Shown: piece by piece, positions 1 through 5,722 of the stretch
Numbering within the stretch: the stretch's first letter is position 1
Layout: each line of letters opens with the position of its first letter
Source: Bulleidia sp.
GTDB lineage: Bacteria > Bacillota_I > Bacilli_A > Erysipelotrichales > Erysipelotrichaceae
Reading direction: 5' to 3'
Length of the DNA: 12,860 nucleotides
Assembly (NCBI GenBank): GCA_016293365.1
Contig: JAEDEK010000054.1
Location: forward strand, 1 to 12,860
The notes under the pieces: generated by a model
Seen by the model: the letters and a program-made list of their open reading frames with translations, nothing else
Told to the model about the DNA's origin: nothing
The model's database searches: none
Translations under genes and position numbers: made by a program

Positions 1-363
1 TTCATTCCATTCACTACAATCCACATTTACTTCAATCGGACAGACTGGAAGAATAAAGGTATCCTGTCGAAGGGGATAAATCTGTGCATCGTAATAGTAT
101 CCGGTTACGGTGCCTGTCTGCTGCAGGTAGGATGGCGAAACAATTGGAACAGATGATGACAGAATTCCATGCTCATCACTGATCAGTTCAATCCTCTCCC
201 CCTGTTCATCCAAAAGTGGAATCTGACATTCCCTGTCTTCATACACGCCATATCGGATGCCGGCTACTTCTTTTTCCAGACGGATTTCAGGTTCCTTCCC
301 TGACAATGGAACCATCATCAGTCCTGCCATACCCGCAAGACCTAACAGAAAAGACCTTTTCAT
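1..363 (-). CDS. Secreted SpaA/Cna_B-like surface protein, N-terminal part
   Basis: The first 121 codons of a gene that continues past the left edge. Residues 1-3 (MKR) followed by a hydrophobic stretch at about 5-20 (FLLGLAGMAGLMMVPL) form a signal peptide or N-terminal membrane anchor. There is no lipobox cysteine and no clear A-X-A cleavage site. Residues 28-100 read like a prealbumin-like SpaA/Cna_B repeat: G-I-R-Y-G-V-Y-E near 35-42, a LLDEQGE turn at 50-56, a S-D-E-H-G turn at 62-66 and G-Y-Y-Y-D...Y-P-L near 89-98. Such domains are found in Gram-positive pilins and surface adhesins. No LPXTG motif or isopeptide residues can be judged because the C-terminus is missing. The ATG overlaps the ssb stop as ATGA, and a GAGGAT sequence lies upstream inside ssb, so the two are probably co-transcribed and translationally coupled. 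The domain assignment is by pattern only and is moderately supported; the exact role is unknown. Confidence 0.6.
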   Translation of the reverse strand, partial: MKRSFLLGLAGMAGLMMVPLSGKEPEIRLEKEVAGIRYGVYEDRECQIPLLDEQGERIELISDEHGILSSSVPIVSPSYLQQTGTVTGYYYDAQIYPLRQDTFILPVCPIEVNVDCSEWNE

Positions 364-725
364 GCGGCATACCCATAATCCTCTGTCATCTGTTCCTGGG
401 TGGAAGGAATCACGGTTTCATCAGGATGTTCCAGCGCTTCGGCACTGACCTTTGTGAATGTCTTCCTTGTTCCTTCCTGTGTCAGGAAGCTTGACTTCTG
501 AATTCTTCCACGGACAAGAATTCTTCTGTCCGGACCGAATTCCAGTGCGAGTCTGTCTGCCAGAGAATCCCAGGCTGTGACATTGATGAGATCTGTCACC
601 CGACTTGGATCAGGACGTTTTACCGATACGGTAAACTGTGCACAGGTGCCACCTGTCTTTGTCTGGCTGAAGCGTGGTTCCCCGAAAATGGTTCCCACAA
701 GCAGTGTTTCGTTACGATCATTCAT
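360..725 (-). CDS. ssb: Short single-stranded DNA-binding protein (OB fold)
   Basis: A 121-residue SSB-family protein expected to bind single-stranded DNA as an oligomer in replication, repair or recombination. The visible OB-fold features are L-V-G-T-I at 8-12, F-T-V-S-V at 31-35, the L-I-N-V-T-A-W stretch at 46-52 followed by A-D-R-L-A-L-E-F-G at 56-64, and I-L-V-R-G-R-I at 69-75 with the K-S-S-F-L strand after it. The start at 725 is chosen over an in-frame ATG at 758 because AGGAGG lies 9 bases upstream of it, and the -10-like TATAAT at 757-762 falls across the longer version. The protein is shorter than a housekeeping SSB (about 160-180 residues). It has almost no linker and ends in DYGYAA rather than the acidic DDDIPF-type tip that recruits partner proteins. 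It is therefore probably an accessory paralogue. Its stop overlaps the next gene by 4 bases (ATGA). Confidence 0.85.
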   Translation of the reverse strand: MNDRNETLLVGTIFGEPRFSQTKTGGTCAQFTVSVKRPDPSRVTDLINVTAWDSLADRLALEFGPDRRILVRGRIQKSSFLTQEGTRKTFTKVSAEALEHPDETVIPSTQEQMTEDYGYAA

Positions 726-734
726 AAAATATTT

Positions 735-740
735 CCTCCT
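735..740 (-). promoter_or_regulatory. Ribosome binding site of ssb
   Basis: Perfect AGGAGG on the minus strand, 9 bases before the ATG at 725. It decides the ssb start in favour of MNDRNE over the longer reading frame. Confidence 0.85.
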
Positions 741-756
741 GAGGCTGATTGCCTGC

Positions 757-762
757 ATTATA
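757..762 (-). promoter_or_regulatory. Probable -10 box of the ssb promoter
   Basis: A consensus TATAAT on the minus strand, about 30 bases upstream of the ssb ATG and just downstream of the larA terminator, where a new promoter is expected. No good -35 hexamer is present at 16-18 bp (sequences such as GATTTC), so the promoter may be weak or need an activator. The call rests on the -10 match and position only. Confidence 0.5.
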
Positions 763-810
763 CTTATTCACGCTTTTCTGAAATCTCACAAAAAAAAGTC
801 AGAAATCCGA

Positions 811-836
811 AAAAAAAGTTCTCTTTCATAGAGAAC
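811..836 (-). terminator. Rho-independent terminator after larA
   Basis: Minus strand reads GTTCTCT - ATGAA - AGAGAAC followed by seven T. It is a perfect 7-bp stem with a 5-base loop and a T tract, beginning about 10 bases past the larA stop. There is no T tract on the plus-strand side, so it works in one direction. It separates the serC-serA-larA cluster from ssb. Confidence 0.85.
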
Positions 837-846
837 TCTCTCAGAT

Positions 847-2085
847 TTACTGGCAGACAGGCAATGTACTGCCACCATATGGCATGACGATGACATCCGC
901 ATCATTGCCGTATTTTCTCAGACACGCATCCACCGCAGACTGCAGATCATGTACAGGCTTCAGGAATGTTTTTTCTACGATGGCAGAATCCATATCAGAC
1001 ACAAAAAGTATATCAGCACGTTTTTTCAGCATGGCAATTGCTGTCGCCTTATGCGCGCCCAGCTGAAAATGTGCATGCAGGGCCTGAATCATATCATCCG
1101 GATTCGTATATTTCAGCATCCACTCTTCAAAGACCTGATTCCCAAACCCTTCAAAACAGCTTCCGACAAGGATGACAGTACCACCATCTTTTACCGCATG
1201 TCCTGCATTGTCCAGTGCTTTCTGCGTCTGGTACAGGTTGAGATCCTTTGGTGCACCACCCTGGGACACGATGACAATATCCGCTTTTGCGGAAATCGGA
1301 CTGCGGTAGATATCATTCAGATAGGCACAGGCATCACGATGTGCCTGAATGGAATCACCGGCTACGCAGTAGATGATCTGTTTACGGGTATTCAGCACGA
1401 CATTGACAATAAAATCAATCCCCGTCATCTTTCCCGCCTCTTCGATATCACGACGGACCGGATTATCATCCAGATTTCCGGCACGTGCACGTGGATCCAC
1501 CATCATTCTGTGATTCATGGTAATGGCAGAAACGGTAGATACGCCCGGCATGATTGCCTTGGCACCCCCGGAATACCCCGCAAAATAATGGAATTCCACA
1601 TTCCCAAGACAGATTCTTCGATCTGCCTGTACAACTCTGGCATCAATATCCACAGGTGTACCGGATGAAGTTGTTCCAAGATGAATGACATTCTCACTGT
1701 CAGAATCCACACAACAGATCTTCCCATACCAGTTTCCAGCTAGATGGGCCATTTCCTGCTGACTGTGGTGGCGATGTGAACCACGTGCAAAGACAAGCGT
1801 GACATTGTCTGGGCTGACACCTGCAGAAAGAAGTTCCTCCATCAAAGGATCCATCACCTTTCCTGTAGGCATTGGCCTGGTAATATCACTGGTAATGATG
1901 ACAATCTTATCCCCGGGCTTTACAATCTGATTCAGCCGCTTTGAACCGATTGGTTCCTCCAGTGCCTTTTTTACAACTGCAGCTTCATCCAGATCTTCCG
2001 GCAGATTGGCCGGATTGAGAATGACGGGCTGCTTTGGCAGTATCACTTTTTCAACTTCATTTCCTTTTTTTAATTCCGTTATCAT
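847..2085 (-). CDS. larA: LarA-family nickel-pincer 2-hydroxyacid racemase/epimerase
   Basis: A 412-residue member of the lactate racemase (LarA, DUF2088) superfamily, cytoplasmic enzymes that racemise or epimerise 2-hydroxyacids using a nickel-pincer nucleotide. All signature positions are present (start numbering at 2085): S-D-I-T-R-P at 66-71, G-S-H-R-H at 102-106 (nickel/active-site His 104), H-Y-F-A-G-Y-S-G-G at 166-174 with His 166, Lys 176 (which tethers the cofactor in characterised LarA) and His 192 in T-M-N-H-R. The length fits the family. A GTG at 2100 would add five residues, but GGAGAG lies 7 bases before the ATG at 2085, so that start is preferred. It lies 43 bases after serA with a terminator-like hairpin between. 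Superfamily members act on lactate, malate, 2-hydroxyglutarate, phenyllactate or sugar acids, so the substrate is not established. No larB, larC or larE cofactor-synthesis genes are in the window. Confidence 0.85.
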   Translation of the reverse strand: MITELKKGNEVEKVILPKQPVILNPANLPEDLDEAAVVKKALEEPIGSKRLNQIVKPGDKIVIITSDITRPMPTGKVMDPLMEELLSAGVSPDNVTLVFARGSHRHHSQQEMAHLAGNWYGKICCVDSDSENVIHLGTTSSGTPVDIDARVVQADRRICLGNVEFHYFAGYSGGAKAIMPGVSTVSAITMNHRMMVDPRARAGNLDDNPVRRDIEEAGKMTGIDFIVNVVLNTRKQIIYCVAGDSIQAHRDACAYLNDIYRSPISAKADIVIVSQGGAPKDLNLYQTQKALDNAGHAVKDGGTVILVGSCFEGFGNQVFEEWMLKYTNPDDMIQALHAHFQLGAHKATAIAMLKKRADILFVSDMDSAIVEKTFLKPVHDLQSAVDACLRKYGNDADVIVMPYGGSTLPVCQ

Positions 2086-2092
2086 CCGATTT

Positions 2093-2098
2093 CTCTCC
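2093..2098 (-). promoter_or_regulatory. Ribosome binding site of larA
   Basis: GGAGAG on the minus strand, 7 bases before ATG 2085. A GTG codon at 2100 in the same frame overlaps this site and has no comparable site of its own, so the ATG is taken as the start. Confidence 0.7.
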
Positions 2099-2105
2099 AC
2101 TTGTG

Positions 2106-2126
2106 AAAAAAGGGCTCATAGCCCCT
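2106..2126 (-). terminator. Terminator/attenuator-like hairpin between serA and larA
   Basis: Minus strand reads GGGCT - ATG - AGCCC followed by six T. The 5-bp GC-rich stem can be extended by a G-T and an A-T pair to 7 bp, with a 3-base loop. It starts about 3 bases after the serA stop and ends before the larA ribosome binding site. No promoter is obvious between it and larA, so it may only partly stop transcription and lower larA expression relative to serA. Confidence 0.6.
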
Positions 2127-2128
2127 GT

Positions 2129-3292
2129 TTACAGTACTCTGACACGGATCATTCCGTCTAATGCATTCAGATCCGCAACTGCCTTTTCATCAACAACGCT
2201 GTTGACATCAAAGATGGAATAGGCAAACTCGCCGGATGACTTGTTTGTCATGTTTTCAATGTTGATTCCATCGCGTGAGAAAACAGGCATGATGTTTGTC
2301 AGCATACCAGGAATGTTTCTGTGAATCAGACAGATTCTTGCACTGCCGGCTCTTTCCAGAGTGACATCCGGGAAATTGACGGAATTACGGATATTACCGT
2401 TTTTCAGATAATCATCCATCTGTACTGCTGCCATTTTTGCGCAGTTTGCTTCCGCTTCACCTGTTGTACCGCCAAGGTGTGGTGTCAGTACGGCATTTGG
2501 TGCCTTGACCATCTTTTCAGTAGGGAAGTCAGATACAAATCTTGCGATCTTTCCGCTTTCCAGTGCTGCGATCATTGCGTCTTCATCGACAACTTCACCA
2601 CGTGCATAATTGATGACACGTGCTCCATCCTTCATCATGGCGATCTGCTTTTCTCCGATCAGACCTCTTGTTTCATCGGTAAGCGGGCAATGCAGAGACA
2701 GATAGTCTACATGCTTCAGCAGATCATCCAGTGTTGCCACACGGAATACACGACGGGATACCTTCCATGCAGCATCAACACTCAGATACGGGTCATAGGC
2801 ATATACCTTCATCCCAAGATCAAGCGCAATATTGGCTACCAGTGAACCGACATTACCGGTTCCGACAACACCGATTGTCTTACCGGCATATTCCGGTCCG
2901 GCAAACTGTTTCTTGATCTTTTCCATCCTCTTTGCGATCGGACCTTCACTTCCATCGTATTCATATACCCACTTCATGGCTCCAAGAATATCTCTGCCTG
3001 CCATGGAAATACCAAACAGGAAAAGCTCCTTTACCGCATTGGCATTTCCGCCAGGTGTATTGAATACGACAATCCCTTTTTCTGCACATTCCTGTAATGG
3101 AATCGTATTGACCCCAATGCCGGCACGACCAATGCATTTCAGATTCTCATTGAAATCATAACCATGCAGATCAGAGGCACGGACAAACAGTGCGTCCGGG
3201 TTTTCCATAGTATCGGAAAGCTCATATTCATCCTTCTTCAGCACTTCCAGCACACTTGGGGAAATATTGTTTAATGTTTTGATTCTGTACAT
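2129..3292 (-). CDS. serA: D-3-phosphoglycerate dehydrogenase
   Basis: Oxidises 3-phosphoglycerate to 3-phosphohydroxypyruvate with NAD, the first step of phosphorylated serine biosynthesis, in the cytoplasm. The 387-residue protein shows the D-isomer 2-hydroxyacid dehydrogenase layout: an N-terminal substrate-binding part with G-R-A-G-I-G-V-N at 55-62, the NAD-binding motif G-T-G-N-V-G at 144-149 followed by acidic Asp 167, catalytic Arg 231 in Y-A-R-G-E, the likely catalytic Glu 259 and His 272 in T-P-H-L-G-G. A C-terminal ACT regulatory domain (about 318-387, I-P-G-M-L and D-G-I-N-I-E-N-M) suggests feedback by serine. It is the short form with no intervening ASB domain. An in-frame upstream ATG at 3322 lies inside serC; ATG 3292 is preferred because it starts 4 bases after the serC stop with AAGGAA 11 bases upstream. 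It is co-transcribed with serC. Confidence 0.95.
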   Translation of the reverse strand: MYRIKTLNNISPSVLEVLKKDEYELSDTMENPDALFVRASDLHGYDFNENLKCIGRAGIGVNTIPLQECAEKGIVVFNTPGGNANAVKELFLFGISMAGRDILGAMKWVYEYDGSEGPIAKRMEKIKKQFAGPEYAGKTIGVVGTGNVGSLVANIALDLGMKVYAYDPYLSVDAAWKVSRRVFRVATLDDLLKHVDYLSLHCPLTDETRGLIGEKQIAMMKDGARVINYARGEVVDEDAMIAALESGKIARFVSDFPTEKMVKAPNAVLTPHLGGTTGEAEANCAKMAAVQMDDYLKNGNIRNSVNFPDVTLERAGSARICLIHRNIPGMLTNIMPVFSRDGINIENMTNKSSGEFAYSIFDVNSVVDEKAVADLNALDGMIRVRVL

Positions 3293-3296
3293 GTTC

Positions 3297-4385
3297 TTAA
3301 CCGTTCCTTCTTTCAAAATCAAGCATGAAATCTCTCAGCTTTTCCACACCTTCCATCGGCATGGCATTATAGATCGATGCACGCATGCCTCCTGTGATTC
3401 GATGTCCCTTCAGACTGACAAGTCCCTGCGCCGCAGCTTCTTTGATAAACTGCCCGTCAAGTTCAGGACTGCCGGTACGGAAAGTAACATTCATATCGGA
3501 TCTTGCTTCTTTCTTTGCGTGTCCGATATACAGAGCAGAAGCATCAATGACATCATAGATCATCTGTGCCTTAGCATGCTTGATTTTTTCCATTGCTTCC
3601 ACACCGCCCTGTTTTTCCAGCCAATCCAGTGTCAGACCAAGCATGTAGATACACCAGCATGGTGGAGTATTCAGCATGGAGTCCTTTTCGATCATCGTCT
3701 GATAGTTCAGCATATAGGGTGTATTGGCCATCTGCTTACCTGCCAGATCCTTACGGATGATGACAACTGTCACACCAGCCGGTGCCATATTCTTCTGTGC
3801 ACCTGCATAAATCAGACCATAGCGGCTGATATCCACGACATGAGAAGTGATTTCACTGGACATATCGCAGACAATCGGAACATTCCCTGTTTCAGGAACA
3901 TAGTTCCATGCAGTGCCATAGATTGTATTGTTGGCACAGTAATGGAAATAGGATGCATCTGATGATAGCTGAAGTTCATCCTGAGATGGTATTTCCGTAT
4001 AACCATTCCGCTTTCCATCATAGACACATTTCACTTTCCCATACTTTGCTGCCTCTTTGCAGGCAATGGAAGAAAAATTACCTGTTACAGCATAGTCAGC
4101 TTTCCCTGTGATTGACATCAGATTGAGTGGAATCATGGAAAACTGTGTGGATGCACCACCCTGTAAAAACAGAATTTCATAGTTGTCCGGTACATGCATC
4201 AGCTTTTTAAACTGTGCCTTTACATGATCAAATACAGCCTGGTAAGATGAAGATCGATGACTCATCTCCATGATGGACATGCCTGTACCATGGTAGTTGA
4301 ATATCTCATCCTGTGCTTTCTGAAGCACCTCTTCTGCCAGTACACCAGGACCAGCAGAGAAATTGAATACACGATCTTCTCTCAT
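3297..4385 (-). CDS. serC: Phosphoserine aminotransferase
   Basis: PLP enzyme that transfers the amino group of glutamate to 3-phosphohydroxypyruvate, giving phosphoserine and 2-oxoglutarate (second step of serine synthesis); homologues also act in vitamin B6 synthesis. The 362-residue length is usual for the family. Visible motifs are N-F-S-A-G-P-G at 8-14, E-M-S-H-R-S at 40-45 (phosphate-binding Arg 44), Q-G-G-A-S-T at 75-80 (PLP phosphate), Asp 174 in C-D-M-S-S-E-I, and the PLP Schiff-base Lys 198 in G-A-Q-K-N-M. The ATG at 4385 follows GAGG with a 6-base spacer. It is the first gene of the serC-serA(-larA) cluster and has its own candidate promoter in the 68-bp gap after jetD. No separate phosphoserine phosphatase gene is visible in the window. 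Confidence 0.95.
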   Translation of the reverse strand: MREDRVFNFSAGPGVLAEEVLQKAQDEIFNYHGTGMSIMEMSHRSSSYQAVFDHVKAQFKKLMHVPDNYEILFLQGGASTQFSMIPLNLMSITGKADYAVTGNFSSIACKEAAKYGKVKCVYDGKRNGYTEIPSQDELQLSSDASYFHYCANNTIYGTAWNYVPETGNVPIVCDMSSEITSHVVDISRYGLIYAGAQKNMAPAGVTVVIIRKDLAGKQMANTPYMLNYQTMIEKDSMLNTPPCWCIYMLGLTLDWLEKQGGVEAMEKIKHAKAQMIYDVIDASALYIGHAKKEARSDMNVTFRTGSPELDGQFIKEAAAQGLVSLKGHRITGGMRASIYNAMPMEGVEKLRDFMLDFERRNG

Positions 4386-4408
4386 ACGTCACCTCGTCAA
4401 GTACATCC

Positions 4409-4437
4409 ATTCTAAACATTTCCTTCCCCTTCTGCAA
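4409..4437 (-). promoter_or_regulatory. Candidate sigma-A promoter of the serC operon
   Basis: On the minus strand TTGCAG (4432-4437) and TAGAAT (4409-4414) are separated by exactly 17 bases, 23 bases before the serC ATG. The -10 matches consensus at 5 of 6 positions and the -35 at 3 of 6. Read-through from jetD is also possible because no terminator is seen in this gap. Confidence 0.5.
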
Positions 4438-4453
4438 GAAAACGGACTGTTAT

Positions 4454-5722
4454 TTACTGAAAAGAGTTTTCAATATCTTTCAGATACAGGTCAAGAATAT
4501 TTTCCTGATATGCAGCAAATCCGTATTTCCGGATCATATCCGCGGCAGCAATCAGCTGTTCATCTTTCACATTGGTAAGCAATTTCATTCTTCTTTGACT
4601 GATGGATTCTTTAGATACAGCCTTGAGATAATCCTGTTTTCCCATATGCCACATGGTGATCTGACCAGATAGATGCTGTCGGATCCCCTGGCTGATTAAT
4701 AATCCTTCCGGATCCATATCCCCACTGTAGTACAGTCTGCAGGAAGCGTGTTTCAGTAACGACAGCACATTCCATGCGACGGTACTCAACTGGCCAGAAG
4801 TACAGAGTAATCCGATACTGCTGCCCTTAGGCATATGGTTCATCAGCCATGTAAACACCATTTCATTTTCTACAATGACAATGATCTGCCCCGCTTTGGC
4901 AATGGAAGATATTCCCTGCAGAGCTGTTTTTGTACAGACAAACGGCTCACCATATGCATAACAGGCTACAGCACCCTGATGAATCCCGTCTTTGCGGTAT
5001 AAAGGAACGCCATACATGACAACACTTCCTGCAATCTCATCTTTTGTAATACCCGCAGTTGCATACAGCTGTTCCATCTCAAGAGAGTTTGCAGGAAAAG
5101 ACATACCATAAAGATGACACAAGCCATAGACAAACAGTTTTCCTCCATCGCTGTCACGGTCCAGAAAATGCGGATTACCGGAAATATGCGAAGCTGCCAC
5201 AGCAAGTGGTTCGTGAAGCATCTGATCATGTACCAACTGCAGACCATACAGAACCGGTAACAGAATGGATTCCTCATCGTTGCGATATGCAAGCAGAATC
5301 CTGTAACCGCCATTTCTGTTTTCGATCATCTCCCTCAGCCATTTCATCAGTACGCCATCTACACCAAGTTCTTTCCCACAGGAAAGGATACGGGTATGAA
5401 ACTGTGCCTGCTGTCCCTGCTGCATCTGTCTTTTTTCTTCTTTTGTCACAACCGGTTCTTCAAAATATGCTTCCAGCAGCTGTTTCATATCTACACATCC
5501 AAACTTTGTTTTCTGTAATGCTTCCACGAAACGGATGACACTAACAGATGTCCCTGGTGTAACAGAAATACCAAGGATACCGGAAAGATCACTGCATTCC
5601 TGTTTCTGTACCTGTATTCTGCCGGTAAACCTGCCATAGGTCTCATATTTTTTCCTGGCTTCTGTTAAAAACAGATGCAGGCTTTTCTTTTTCAGATAGT
5701 CTGCGCACTCCTTTTCAGTCAC
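4454..5722 (-). CDS. jetD: Wadjet nuclease subunit JetD (DUF3323/DUF2399, Toprim-like)
   Basis: The nuclease subunit of Wadjet. In studied systems JetD cuts closed circular plasmid DNA when engaged by the JetABC motor. The 422-residue protein has an N-terminal DUF3323-like part (Y-L-K-K-K, E-A-R-K-K-Y, Y-G-R-F-T-G) and a C-terminal DUF2399 domain related to the Toprim domain of topoisomerase VI/Spo11. Visible motifs are V-E-N-E-M-V-F with Glu 285, C-T-S-G-Q at 307-311, G-D-M-D-P-E-G with Asp 335 and Asp 337 (metal ligands by analogy), and a late Y-Q-E-N-I-L-D with Glu 407. The GTG start at 5722 is chosen because AGGAGG lies 4 bases upstream; an in-frame ATG at 5743 has no good site and would add 7 residues. 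It overlaps the end of jetC by 8 bases, the same overlap as jetB/jetC. It is the last gene of the defence operon. Confidence 0.9.
   Translation of the reverse strand: MTEKECADYLKKKSLHLFLTEARKKYETYGRFTGRIQVQKQECSDLSGILGISVTPGTSVSVIRFVEALQKTKFGCVDMKQLLEAYFEEPVVTKEEKRQMQQGQQAQFHTRILSCGKELGVDGVLMKWLREMIENRNGGYRILLAYRNDEESILLPVLYGLQLVHDQMLHEPLAVAASHISGNPHFLDRDSDGGKLFVYGLCHLYGMSFPANSLEMEQLYATAGITKDEIAGSVVMYGVPLYRKDGIHQGAVACYAYGEPFVCTKTALQGISSIAKAGQIIVIVENEMVFTWLMNHMPKGSSIGLLCTSGQLSTVAWNVLSLLKHASCRLYYSGDMDPEGLLISQGIRQHLSGQITMWHMGKQDYLKAVSKESISQRRMKLLTNVKDEQLIAAADMIRKYGFAAYQENILDLYLKDIENSFQ

Noticed and set aside
780..820. Poly-A runs between ssb and larA considered as a CRISPR or phase-variable tract
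   Set aside because: The runs are 7-8 bases; one is the T tract of the larA terminator, the other is unremarkable in AT-rich spacer DNA. No repeat-spacer pattern exists.
949..1668. A 239-codon plus-strand open frame
   Set aside because: Antisense shadow of larA, whose family motifs are unambiguous. No domain and no Shine-Dalgarno site.
2057..2119. A 20-codon frame starting at the ATG in the serA-larA hairpin loop and overlapping the larA start
   Set aside because: The only upstream purine tract is 2 bases from the ATG and lies inside the stem, so initiation is unlikely. Lys-rich chance frame.
3267..3962. A 231-codon plus-strand open frame
   Set aside because: Antisense shadow of serC. Cys/His-rich composition is an artefact of the complement, with no family resemblance.
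4458..4472. Inverted repeat TGAAAA-GAG-TTTTCA at the end of jetD, considered as a terminator
   Set aside because: AT-rich weak stem inside the coding sequence with no T tract after it on the minus strand.
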